This document shows positions 43,745 through 53,130 of a stretch of DNA of 64,000 nt, in pieces. The position numbers and the translations under genes were made by a program. The stretch is taken from positions 32,086-96,085 of the forward strand of contig CAVZPD010000001.1 of assembly GCA_963777045.1 (NCBI GenBank), written 5' to 3'. Position 1 is the stretch's first letter; every line of letters begins with the position of its first letter. The stretch is from JAPSGM01 sp963777045 (GTDB lineage Bacteria > Chloroflexota > Limnocylindria > QHBO01). Under the pieces are notes generated by a model. The model saw only the letters and a program-made list of their open reading frames with translations. It was not told where the DNA came from and did no database searches.

Positions 43745-44785
43745 TTACGACGAGGCGCCGAGGGGGAAGCGCGCCAGGACGTCGTCCGATTGATCCACCG
43801 CCCATAGCGCTCCGTCGACGGCGACCACGCCTGAGGACTCGGGTCCCAGCCGCCACGTCCCACCGACCTCCAGGTTTGCCGGATCCAGGCGCAGGATGGA
43901 GCCGCCGTTCAGGCCCAGCTCGTCATTCGACACGTTCGCGCTGAGCCACACGGCCGAATCTGTGACCCACAGGTCGTTGACGAGCGTCATGTCCGGCAGC
44001 GACAGGTCCGCGAGGACCTCCAGGGTCGTCGGATCCAGGAGCAGCACGGCCCCCGGTACCGCCACCCAGACGCCTATGCCGGTTGCCGCGATCCGGCTGC
44101 GCCCGGGGACCTGAACACCAAGGTCCCCCTCCTGGAGCTCTCCCCCCGCGATCGGCCACCGCCACGCGGTCCCATTGCCGCGGATCCCGTAGACGGCAGA
44201 CTCGTTCGCCGCCAGTGCTACGGGTCCCAGGCCGGAGGCCACCGCATCCGTCGCCGTCAGGCTCACCGGATCCGTGGAGCGCAGCGTCCCGCTCAGGTCA
44301 ACCGCCCAGACCAGGCCGCCACCCACGGCGACGTTGTGGTGAACCGGCACCTGGACCCTGGCATCGACGCCGTTGCCCGCGGTGTCGACCCGGACCAGCT
44401 CGTCGTCCGACTCGGGGTCGCCGTTGAGGACGCTGACCCACAGCTCGTCGCCCAGCGTGACCAGCGTCACGGGGCGGCTGCCGACGTCGATCTCCGCCGT
44501 CACCCGGTTCGTGGCCGGATCCACCCGCTGCAGCACGTCACCAATCGTGCTCGCCACCCACACGGAGCCGTCGGCCACCGCCACGCCGCGTGGGCCGCCC
44601 GCCATGGGGATGACAGCATCGGCGCCGGCATAGTCCTCCGCGGCAGGCGACACGTCCTGCGACGGGGACGCGCTGACGGAGTGTGGGCCAGGCGATGTCG
44701 TGGGCGTTGCGGCCGCTCCCGCTTCGCACGCGGTGAGCATCACCGCAATCAGCGCAGACAACGATCGTCGTGGTCCGGATGTCAT
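43745..44785 (-). CDS. Lipoprotein with beta-propeller (virginiamycin B lyase-like) repeats
   Basis: The product is 346 residues. A lipoprotein signal peptide has lipobox LTAC (Cys about 20), followed by a Ser/Pro/Thr-rich linker. Five or six propeller blades repeat a pattern like GSVWVASTIGDVLQRVDPATNRV. Blades of this kind occur in Vgb-like and NHL/YVTN proteins that bind ligands outside the cell. It follows the anti-sigma gene by 45 bases on the same strand, so it may be the module's cargo or sensor. Confidence 0.82.
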   Translation of the reverse strand: MTSGPRRSLSALIAVMLTACEAGAAATPTTSPGPHSVSASPSQDVSPAAEDYAGADAVIPMAGGPRGVAVADGSVWVASTIGDVLQRVDPATNRVTAEIDVGSRPVTLVTLGDELWVSVLNGDPESDDELVRVDTAGNGVDARVQVPVHHNVAVGGGLVWAVDLSGTLRSTDPVSLTATDAVASGLGPVALAANESAVYGIRGNGTAWRWPIAGGELQEGDLGVQVPGRSRIAATGIGVWVAVPGAVLLLDPTTLEVLADLSLPDMTLVNDLWVTDSAVWLSANVSNDELGLNGGSILRLDPANLEVGGTWRLGPESSGVVAVDGALWAVDQSDDVLARFPLGASS

Positions 44786-44830
44786 GAGTCCACCTCCTGT
44801 GTGATGGACCCGGCCACCCGTCGCTGCGGG

Positions 44831-45469
44831 TCAATCCGGCCGGTATGGAACGTTCAGCTCCGCCACGCGCTCCAAGGTCATGCCGCCGTCTCCGTCGACG
44901 GCCGCCTGCGCGGACCGATAGGCCCGGACGGAATCGCTTTCTGCCGTGCCGGCATCCAGGACCCACTCGAGCGCATCCAGCGGCGGGGGCGCCCGATCGG
45001 TAGCCTGGATTGAGATGCCGGCCCGCGAGCCGAGCTGCACGCCCGCCGCGCGGCCAAGGCCGGCCGAGAGGTTGTCCCGCCGCTCGCCGCATCCACCGCC
45101 GGCCGTGCCGCTCCAGGCCCACAGCGCCACGCGTCCGTCGCGCGGCGTCGTGTCGTACAGGCGAACCGCGTAGCAGCTGCCGGCGTCATCGGGCTCGGCC
45201 GTCACGAATACCCCAGACAGCGGCGGGATCTCCGCGGGTCCGCCCACTGCAGGTGCCATCACCGCTCGCAGGCCGATCGCAACCGCGAGGACGACCGCGG
45301 CGGCGAGGGCAATGGTGACGACGAGGCGCACGCGTGCGCCGGACGCCAGCTGCTGCTCCAGGCGTCTCAGGGCCACGTCCTCCGGGACGGCCGATCGCTC
45401 GTAGGCATCGGCCAGCTGATGGATCGAGCGCTGCAGGCCGGGCTCGTTGTCGTCGTCGTGGGGTTTCAT
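44831..45469 (-). CDS. Putative anti-sigma factor, single-pass membrane protein
   Basis: The product is 212 residues. The cytoplasmic N-terminus is helical and charged (about 1-46), followed by one transmembrane helix (VRLVVTIALAAAVVLAVAIGL) and an extracytoplasmic part with two cysteine pairs. The ATG overlaps the upstream sigma factor stop (ATGA), the usual sigma/anti-sigma arrangement. There is no clear zinc-binding HxxxCxxC motif, so the anti-sigma role comes from context. Confidence 0.72.
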   Translation of the reverse strand: MKPHDDDNEPGLQRSIHQLADAYERSAVPEDVALRRLEQQLASGARVRLVVTIALAAAVVLAVAIGLRAVMAPAVGGPAEIPPLSGVFVTAEPDDAGSCYAVRLYDTTPRDGRVALWAWSGTAGGGCGERRDNLSAGLGRAAGVQLGSRAGISIQATDRAPPPLDALEWVLDAGTAESDSVRAYRSAQAAVDGDGGMTLERVAELNVPYRPD

Positions 45470-46029
45470 CGGGCCTCCTCCGCCAGGGCGCGGCGCAGCC
45501 GGCTTCGCGCCAGCCGCAGTCTGGAGCGCACTGTCTCCAGCGGTACATCGAGCAGCTCGGCCACCTCAGCGACGCTGTAGCCGGCCTCGTAGTGCAGGGC
45601 CACGGCGGCGCGCTGGGGAGCGGGCAGCGCTCGCAGGCTGGTCAGCAGGTCCAGCACGGCGCCACTTGGCACGCCCGGCGCCTCGCCCGGTTGGTCGGCG
45701 ACGTGCCGGAGCATCCGTCGTACCCAGGTACGCCGGCGATCGTTCGTCCGAATCGCCTCGCGAACCACGATCGCATCCAGCCAGGGCTTGAGCCGCTCGT
45801 CATCGCGCAGGCGCTCGCGGCTTCGCCAGGCGCGCAGGAGCGCGTCCTGGACGGCGTCCTGCGCCTCAGATCGGTCAAGGCAGACGAGTCCCGCCAGCCG
45901 CACCAGGCGCCGGTAGTGCAGCGCCACGAAGGTGTCGAGGGTCAGCTGGTCTTCGCGGTCCACCCGCTCATGTTGCGCCCCGAACGATCGCGACAGATCC
46001 GGCACGGGGCGCTCCGGGTCATGGTGCAT
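45466..46029 (-). CDS. ECF RNA polymerase sigma factor
   Basis: The product is 187 residues. Region 2 covers LTLDTFVALHYRRLVRLAGLV and DRSEAQDAVQDALLRAWR. Region 4 covers LRALPAPQRAAVALHYEAGYSVAEVAELLDVPLETVRSRLRLARSRL. It should direct polymerase to promoters controlled by the adjacent membrane protein. The N-terminus is somewhat long. The stop overlaps the anti-sigma gene. Confidence 0.92.
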   Translation of the reverse strand: MHHDPERPVPDLSRSFGAQHERVDREDQLTLDTFVALHYRRLVRLAGLVCLDRSEAQDAVQDALLRAWRSRERLRDDERLKPWLDAIVVREAIRTNDRRRTWVRRMLRHVADQPGEAPGVPSGAVLDLLTSLRALPAPQRAAVALHYEAGYSVAEVAELLDVPLETVRSRLRLARSRLRRALAEEAR

Positions 46030-46423
46030 CTACCTGTAATGACCCGGTGGCACGGCGGATCGGGTCAATCCCCGAGCGCGCCTGGCCATGTGCATGGCGG
46101 GCCGGCCGCGCTCGGCATAGGCCCTCCAGCCCTGCTGATCCTGAATGGGGCCCGCTCCTTATCTGGAGCTCAGATCCCAGCATTGCCCGCTCGGGTTGGC
46201 GACGGTGGCAGTGCGCGGCCCCTAGGGCCGGTCCACGCGACTGCAGCAGCTCGGCGACCGCGTCGCATCGTCCACGGCGAGCGTCAACATCATCCGAACC
46301 GGGTTCACGCCCCCCACCGGCGTCGACCGGGTTGATTGCGCTCGTGGCGGCGGGCTTCGTGACGGGGAGCTTCAGGAAGCCGAGAAGGGGCTCCAGACCT
46401 CACGCCAGTGTTTCGACGCAGGC
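46030..46423. other. 394-base spacer without a recognisable gene
   Basis: Between the sigma factor start and the next lipoprotein stop, all six frames give only low-complexity or shadow peptides. There are no strong hairpins or repeats. It must hold the promoter for the sigma operon, but no motif stands out. Confidence 0.6.
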
Positions 46424-47053
46424 TCAGCTGGTGGCAAGAAGCGCGGCCTGCGCCAGCGAGCGGTCCTGAGCGACAACGTAGATAAAGACGCCATCGCGCG
46501 CTGCGGCCCAACCACGGCTTCCGTCGGGCCCCGTGCCGGTGGCTGCCGGCAACTGGTCAAGGGGCACCACCACCCAGCCGCTGGTAGCTGCGAGCCAGGC
46601 CGAAAGGATCGTGTCTGCATTGCGACCCGGTATGGCCCAGCGGCCGATTGCCAGGGCACCAGAGCCATCGACCGCCATCACGAGGGACACGTCGCGGCTT
46701 TCGACGCCGAGCTCCTCGAGCATCGCACGGAACTCGTCTGCGCCGCTGCCTTCGAACTCAGCCGGCCCGTCGTAGGTGGTCACGGTCAGGTCAACACCGC
46801 CGATGCGCGTGGGAAGCACGACTCCCGCCCCGAGGCCGTTGGTTTCACCCGAACCGCTGGGGCCGGACGCCTCGAACGAGCTTCCTCCCTGCGCTGTACC
46901 GACCATCGGAGTGGGCGGAGAATCACGACGGGAAGCATGCGGCTGCCCGCAGGCGGTCAGGAGCATCGCGGCGGCAACCGAGAGCGCGACGAACGTGGCT
47001 CGGGGCAGGGCCAGGAGGCCCCGCCCCGAACGCCTCATCGGGAGAGCGATCAC
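46424..47053 (-). CDS. Uncharacterised lipoprotein
   Basis: The product is 209 residues from a GTG that overlaps the upstream stop (GTGA at 47053-47050). The N-terminus is hydrophobic, with lipobox LTAC (MLLTACGQPH). The mature part is Gly/Ser-rich and then alpha/beta, and I do not recognise the family. The overlap links it to the calcium-repeat secreted protein, suggesting a surface complex. Confidence 0.7.
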   Translation of the reverse strand: MIALPMRRSGRGLLALPRATFVALSVAAAMLLTACGQPHASRRDSPPTPMVGTAQGGSSFEASGPSGSGETNGLGAGVVLPTRIGGVDLTVTTYDGPAEFEGSGADEFRAMLEELGVESRDVSLVMAVDGSGALAIGRWAIPGRNADTILSAWLAATSGWVVVPLDQLPAATGTGPDGSRGWAAARDGVFIYVVAQDRSLAQAALLATS

Positions 47054-48782
47054 GGAGTCAGGTTGCCTACCAAGAGGTCGAGCAGGTCGCGGATCACCAC
47101 CTGGTCGTCACAGTCCACGACCCAGTCGGTATTGTCCGCGGTTGCGCCGCAGCCATCGACGTGCTCTCGCAGGTGCGCGAGTTCGCGAAGCGCCTGGTCG
47201 ACCTTGCCCTGCAGGACGCGCTTCTCGACGTTGTCGAGCTGCGCCTGCATGGCCGTCTGGTGGCCGTTGCCCTTGAATGCCGATGCATCGAGCCCGGCGA
47301 TGGCTGCCTGCAGGAACTCTGAGTCCGAGCCATCAGGGATGCCGTCATCGTCCGTATCGGGATCCAGCGGATCGGTTCCGAGTGCGACCTCGAGGCCGTC
47401 GTTGAGTCCGTCATCGTCCGTATCCGGATCCAGCGGATCGGTACCGTGGAGGTGAACTTCGTCGCCATCAGTCAATCCGTCACCATCGGTGTCGGGATTG
47501 AAGGGATCAGTGCCGGCAGCGATCTCGTCGCCGTCATTCAGCCCGTCGTCGTCAGTGTCCGCGTCGAGGGGGTCCGTCCCGTAGACCTCGACTTCCTGGC
47601 CGTCGGTCAGCCCGTCGTCGTCAGTGTCTGCATCCAGGGGATCAGTTCCCAGGATCGCCTCTTCGCCATCGGTCAATCCGTCGTCATCGGAATCTGGATC
47701 GAAGCTGAAGGTGATGGCGCCCAGGGCCGGGATCGGCGGGACGCTGGCCACCTGCGGCGAGGTCAGCGGGAAGGGCAGGTTGCCGGCCGCGATCTGGGAT
47801 CCGACGCCGGGGTCCAGGCCGATGAGGTCGGCTATCGCGTCGCTCACCAGCGTGTCCACGCCGTTGTCGCTCAGCAGCGAACCGATGCTGCCCGAGAAGA
47901 TGCCGATGCTGAAGTCGTCGAAGAAGACGTTCAGGAAATCGGAAAGGTCGACGTCGATCTCGGCGTTTGCCGCGACCGACAGCCAGTGCATCACCGGCGA
48001 AAGCGTCACGTCGACGCTGGCCGTCGGGTCGGAGCTGAGGCTGACGTCGACCTGGTTGGTCTGCCCCGCGGTCTGCCATTCGGTGACACCGACGCCCGGG
48101 ACGACGAGTGGACTGGTGAGGTCCGCACCCGCCACCTGGACGACAGCGCGCGCCACCCCAGGCCAGCGAAGCCACCCGAGGGAACCGGACCAAGGGTCAT
48201 GCTGCCGTCGAGCGATGCGTCGGCCACCGTCCCGGTGATGGTGCTGAAGTTGATCGTGTCGCTGCTCAGCGGAACGACGACCGGGGCGTCGCCCGACATG
48301 AGCGCGGCGAAGTCGGCGAAACCCTGGGCGAGCGTCACGCCGTGCAGCGTCCCGCCAGTACAGAGGACCTCCACCACGCAACCGTCGAAGTCAATGGTGC
48401 TCGCCTCGACGTCGAGGCTCAGCTCGTCACCCGGGTCGTTCGTGGGGGTGTAGGTCACGCTGATCGGAACGCTGCTGCTGGGCAGCACGTCCGCGGGGTC
48501 GTAGCTGAAGGTCACGTCGACGCCCATCGCGACGCGGATGTGGGCGGTGCCAACGACGTGGACCGAGTAGGAGGCCACGTCGAAGCAGACGGGGATGCAG
48601 GCCTCCTCGCTATCGCCGTCCGACACGTCGAACGGCACATCGGCCTCGAAGCCGAGCTGGCGATGGAAAGTGGTGCTCACCGGGTCCGGGTTGGCGAGCA
48701 CCGCCGCCGGAGCCACGTTTCCCGCGAATACGAGAAGCAGTGAGGAGACAAGGACGGCCGAACGCCGCCGATGGGTGCCCAT
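47050..48782 (-). CDS. Secreted protein with thrombospondin type 3-like calcium repeats (one frame break near 48160)
   Basis: ATG 48782 with GGAGGG six bases upstream and a signal peptide (HRRRSAVLVSSLLLVFAGN). About 200 residues of beta-rich region follow, then at about 48160 the frame shifts, continuing as GVARAVVQVAGADL. The middle carries about six tandem DxDxDGLxDGxE units of roughly 19 residues (such as DTDDDGLNDGDEIAAGTDP), which bind calcium in TSP3/dockerin-like proteins. The C-terminus (LDNVEKRVLQGKVDQALREL, then HVDGCGATADNTDWVVDCDD) is the conserved tail seen in such proteins. No anchor is evident. About 575 residues after rejoining. Confidence 0.82.
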
Positions 48783-48985
48783 GGATTCCCTCCATTCCGA
48801 TCGCCAGCGACAGCGTCACGTCGAAAGCCGAGGGGGCGGCAGCTGCCCGGCGGACGAGGTCTGGCGATCGTTCGAGGATGGAGCCTGGAGCCGGCCGTGG
48901 CGCACGAAGTTAGTACCGGGCCGGCTGGTATTTTCGCGCCTCGTCGCCGTAGTCTTAGCGCGGAGATGAGCGCTAACGTGGCGGT

Positions 48986-50539
48986 GTGACCGAACAGGAG
49001 ACCGTGGCCGTCCCGCTCGCAGCGCCAATGCGCCGGCTGCCGGGCCCGATCGCCCTTGGCGGCCTGGAGTTCCTGCTACGAACCATCAGCAAGCGGTACG
49101 GCGCGCTGCAGTGGTTCCTGGAGGTGATGCCGGCCGGACCAGCCGACGCCTTCTCGCGTGCGCGTGCCCTGCGCGCGGCCCGCCACGCTGCGCGGACGGT
49201 TCCTGCCTACCGGGCCTTCCTGGCCGATGCGGGCGTCGACGCCCGACACATCCGGAGCCTGGTTCAGCTGCCGGAGACCGACAAGCGAGACTACATCGAC
49301 CGCTACGCGCTGCCGGAACGCTGCGTCGGCGGCGAGCTGCCGTTGGTCGGCACCACCATCGACGAGAGCTCGGGGTCCACCGGTACGCCGTACAACTGGG
49401 TGCGCAGCGCGCAGGAGCGCCAGCACGTGCGGCGCATGATCGCCTTCTTCGCACGCTACACCTTCGGGGACCAGCCGCTGGTCGTGCTCAACTCGTTCTC
49501 GATGGGCGCCTGGGCGACCGGCATGACGACGGCCATCGCGCTGGAGCAGCGCGGCATGGTCAAGGCCACCGGGCCGGACATCGACAAAGTGCTCGGCACC
49601 ATCCAGCAGCTCGGACCCAGGCACCGATATCTCCTCGTCGGCTACCCGCCCTTCATCAAGGTCCTCATGGACGAGGGCGAGCGGCGCGGCATCGACTGGT
49701 CCGCCTACGACCTGCACGCCCTGCTGGGCGGCGAAGGCAACTCGGAGGCGCTGCGTGACTACCTGCTGCGCCGGTTCGCATCGGTCTATTCGGGTTACGG
49801 AGTGACCGATGTCGAGATCGGCCTGGCGGCCGAAACGCCCATCTGCATCGCGCTGCGCCGGCTGGCGATGGAGCGGCCGGACGTTGCGCAGGCCGTCTTC
49901 GGCGAGACCGATCGGAGTCCCATGGTCTTCCAGTACAACCCGTTTTTCCACCACGTCGAGGTCAACGCACGCCGTGAGCTGCTTTTCACCGTCGCGCGCC
50001 ACGGCACCTTGTCACCGAAGATCCGCTACAACCCGCACGATGAAGGCGGCGTGCTGCGCGACGACGAGCTGCGGGTGCGCCTGGCGAGCGTCGGCACCCA
50101 GCTCGAGGATCTGCTTCCTCCGGGCGGCCGCCGCCTGATCCGCATGCCGTACCTGTTCGTCTTCGGGCGCAAGGACAGCACGGTGTCGGTGATGGGCGCC
50201 AACATCTACCCCGAGGACATCGAGGCGACGATCTACTCGGCGCCCGAGATCGCGCGGCGCATCCTCTCCTACCAGCTATCGCTGCGGGAGGAGCGCCCCG
50301 GCGAGACGCGGCCGCAGGTGGCCATCCAGCTCCTGGCCGACGAGCCGACCGATCCCTTCCGCGACACGGTGGCCACGCTGCTGACCGATGGTGTGCGGAA
50401 CCTCAACCGCGATTACCGTGAGGCGTTCGGCGAGTACGCCGCGCTCATGCCGTTCACGGTGCAGCTCTACCGCCGCGGCGAGGGACCGTTCGCCGGCAGC
50501 GACAAGCGCATCAAGTTCCGGTACATCGCCAGGGCCTGA
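48986..50539 (+). CDS. PaaK-like phenylacetate-CoA ligase/CapK-family adenylate-forming enzyme
   Basis: The product is 517 residues from GTG 48986. The AMP-forming core has SSGSTGTPYNW, GGEGNSEALRDYL, SVYSGYGVTDVEIGLAAET and LFVFGRKDSTVSVMGANIYPEDIE. This is the PaaK/CapK family. True PaaK activates phenylacetate, which would feed PaaABCD at 8 kb. However, it is not linked to that cluster, and CapK-type relatives act in polymer synthesis, so the substrate is open. Divergent from the calcium-repeat gene; 48783-48985 is the shared promoter region. Confidence 0.82.
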   Translation: MTEQETVAVPLAAPMRRLPGPIALGGLEFLLRTISKRYGALQWFLEVMPAGPADAFSRARALRAARHAARTVPAYRAFLADAGVDARHIRSLVQLPETDKRDYIDRYALPERCVGGELPLVGTTIDESSGSTGTPYNWVRSAQERQHVRRMIAFFARYTFGDQPLVVLNSFSMGAWATGMTTAIALEQRGMVKATGPDIDKVLGTIQQLGPRHRYLLVGYPPFIKVLMDEGERRGIDWSAYDLHALLGGEGNSEALRDYLLRRFASVYSGYGVTDVEIGLAAETPICIALRRLAMERPDVAQAVFGETDRSPMVFQYNPFFHHVEVNARRELLFTVARHGTLSPKIRYNPHDEGGVLRDDELRVRLASVGTQLEDLLPPGGRRLIRMPYLFVFGRKDSTVSVMGANIYPEDIEATIYSAPEIARRILSYQLSLREERPGETRPQVAIQLLADEPTDPFRDTVATLLTDGVRNLNRDYREAFGEYAALMPFTVQLYRRGEGPFAGSDKRIKFRYIARA

Positions 50540-50577
50540 GACCGGTCCGCGGCGCTGGCCGCCGGCGCAGGCGACCT

Positions 50578-52239
50578 CTAGACCCCTTCGCGGCTCCCCA
50601 GCCAGTGGTAGCCGTACGGCGGCAGCTCGATGGTCAGCCGCCCGCCCTGGGGCAGCGGCTGTCCGCCATCCGCGGCCCGAACAGGTGATGCCAGCGGCTA
50701 CCTCCGGCGTCCTTCGGCAGCTGGATGGTCGCCTTGGCCGGCTCCGACGAGAAGTTGTGCACCGCCAGCACGCTGCCCTTCATCCAGGTCGCCACGTGCG
50801 CCAGGACCGGCGGAGTTCCGTGTCCCCAGCACGCGCCAGTCGCCCCAGCCGAACTCCGGCCACTCCTTGCGGGTGCGGATGGCTCGCTCCATCCAGTTGA
50901 GGAACGAGTGCGGATCGCGCCGCTGGTCCTCGACGTTGACCTTGCGGTAGCCGAACGGGCCGTCGCGCAGCGGCTGGCGGGACAGCTCGTCGGGGTCCGC
51001 CGTCGAGAAGCCGCCGTTGGCGTCGGGCGACCACTGCATCGGCAGCCGAATCGCGGCCCGATCCGGCATGGCTCGAGGTTGTCGCCCAGGCCGATCTCCT
51101 CGCCGTAGAACAGGACCGGCGTGCCGGGCAGCGAGAAGAGCAGCGAGTAGGCAAGCTCCATCCGTCGCCGATCGCCGTCGACCATGGGCGGAAACCGCCG
51201 TCGGATGCCGCGCTCGTAGAGCCGCATCGACTTGCGCGGAGCGAAGGCGGCGAACACCTCGTCGCGCTCTGCATCGGTCAGCTTGTCGAGGGACGCCTCG
51301 TCGTGGTTCTTGATGAAGTTCGCCCACTGCGCCTGCGGCGGGATGGGCGGCAGGCGACTGCAGCGCGTCGGCCACCGGCGTGGCGTCATGGCGGACGAAC
51401 GACAGGTAGAGCGCCTCGTTGGTGATGAAGCTGAAGAGCATGTCCATCTCGTTGCCGCGCTCACCGAAGTAGTGGCCGATCTTGTCCTTCGGCTCGTTCG
51501 CCTCCGCCAGGAACATCGCGTCGCCACGGCGGCGGGTCATGAAGTCGCCGAGGTCGCGAAGGTAGTCGTGCGGGTCCTTGACCGCCGGATGGTCGGGGTC
51601 CACCTGCTCGATCACGAACGGCACGGCGTCGACCCGGAACCCCGATAGCCCCAGCTCCAGCCAGTAGCCGACCACCTTCTGGATCTCGTTGCGCACGTCG
51701 GGGTTGTTGATGTTCAGGTCCGGCTGGTGCCAGTAGAAGCGGTGCATGTACCAGCGCCTGGCAGCGCGGTCGTAGCTCCAGATTCCCTTCTGCTTGCCCG
51801 GGAAGATGACGCCGTCGTCCGCGTTGGCGGGCTTCTCATCGGCCCAGACGTAGAAGTCCTTGAATCGAGGGTCCCCCTTGCGCGACAGCTGGAACCAGGG
51901 GTGGTCGATCGAGGTGTGGTTGACGACCAGGTCGGCGATGACCCGGATGCCCCGCTCTCGGGCAGTCCGGATCAGCTCGACCATGTCGCCCAGGCTGCCG
52001 TACTTGTTGGCGACGTTGTAGTAGTCGGCCACGTCGTAGCCGTAGTCGCGCTCGGGGGACGGGTAGATGGGCATCAACCAGAGGCAGGTGACGCCCAGGC
52101 CGGCGAGGTAGTCGATCCGCTGCGTCAGGCCGTCGAGGTCGCCGACACCGTCGCCACTCGAGTCCAGGAAGGCCTGCGTGTCGACGCAGTAGATGATGGC
52201 GTTCTTCCACCACAGGTCGCTGGTTGCTTCGAGTCGCAT
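50578..52239 (-). CDS. GH13 trehalose synthase-like alpha-glucosyltransferase (several frame breaks)
   Basis: A GH13 enzyme close to TreS, which interconverts maltose and trehalose. It starts MRLEATSDLWWKNAIIYCVD. The barrel motifs are DLVVNHTS, GFRVDAVPF (nucleophile Asp), LAEANEPKDK (acid Glu), then in another frame FIKNHDEASLD (third Asp). Frame breaks lie near 51345, 51070, 50815 and 50680; conserved blocks continue across each (RRFPPMVDGDRRRMELAYSL, then LPMQWSPDANGGF). The end reads LPQGGRLTIELPPYGYHWLG, with TAG at 50580-50578. About 554 residues. It lacks the maltokinase domain of some TreS. Confidence 0.85.
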
Positions 52240-52286
52240 GAAGTCGCTCGCTCATGCACGGAGCGTGCCCCGTGACCTCGCTCGCC

Positions 52287-53090
52287 TCAGAGGTAGGAGA
52301 GCGACCCAAGCGAGGAGGCGTGCTCGTTCAGCGCGTTCAGCTCCTGCAGGTCCTCTTCGGCCAGGCGGAAGTCGAAGATGCCCAGGTTTTCCTCCAGGTG
52401 CTCACGCTGGTTGGCCTTGGGGATGGGGACCGTCCCCATCTGGACGTTCCAGCGCAGCAGCACCTGCGCGGGCGTCTTGTCGTGCCGTTGGGCGATCGCC
52501 TGCAGCTTCGGATCGTCCAGCCGCCGGCCGCGCGTCAACGGGCTGTAGGCCTGGATCACGATCCCGTGGTCGCGGCACCAGTCCAGCACGTCGCGGCTCC
52601 AGCCGAAGGGCGACCACTCGATCTGGTTGACCGCCGGCGTCTCGCCGCTCGAGCGGATGAGCTCGTCCAGCAGGTCGGTGCCGTAGTTGCTGACGCCGAT
52701 GTCGCCGGCCATGCCCTCCTCGCGCGCGCGCAGCAGCCCCTCCCACAGCTCCTGGCCCGCGCCTTCCGGTGGAGGCCGATGGATCAGCATCAGGTCGGCC
52801 CGCTCCACCCGCAGCTCGTCCAGGTTGCGCCGGGTGGCCTCGTAGGCGTCCTCGTGCTCCTCGACCTTGGTGACGAGGTAGAGCTCCTCGCGCGGCACGT
52901 CGGTGGTTCGCAGCGCTTCGCCGATCCCCGGCTGCGTGCCGTAGTCGCCGGACGTGTCGATCATGCGGTAGCCGAGCTCCAGCGCCTGGCGGACCGTTGC
53001 CGCGGTGTTATCCGTGAGCTGCCACGTGCCGAGACCCAGCACGGGCATGGCGCCGTCTGTCCGCAGCTGAACGGTCGTGTTGGTGTCCAT
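52287..53090 (-). CDS. Aldo/keto reductase
   Basis: The product is 267 residues. The catalytic tetrad is visible: Asp in GYRMIDTSGDYG, Tyr in the same stretch, Lys in LVTKVEEH and His in LMLIHRPPP. NADPH-binding residues follow near IPKANQREHLEEN. It reduces a carbonyl to an alcohol; the substrate is unknown. The start at ATG 53090 gives MDTNTTVQLRTDG. Confidence 0.93.
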   Translation of the reverse strand: MDTNTTVQLRTDGAMPVLGLGTWQLTDNTAATVRQALELGYRMIDTSGDYGTQPGIGEALRTTDVPREELYLVTKVEEHEDAYEATRRNLDELRVERADLMLIHRPPPEGAGQELWEGLLRAREEGMAGDIGVSNYGTDLLDELIRSSGETPAVNQIEWSPFGWSRDVLDWCRDHGIVIQAYSPLTRGRRLDDPKLQAIAQRHDKTPAQVLLRWNVQMGTVPIPKANQREHLEENLGIFDFRLAEEDLQELNALNEHASSLGSLSYL

Positions 53091-53130
53091 GGCGTCCCAC
53101 ACCAGCCGATCCCGTGCCACGTGTCCTTGG

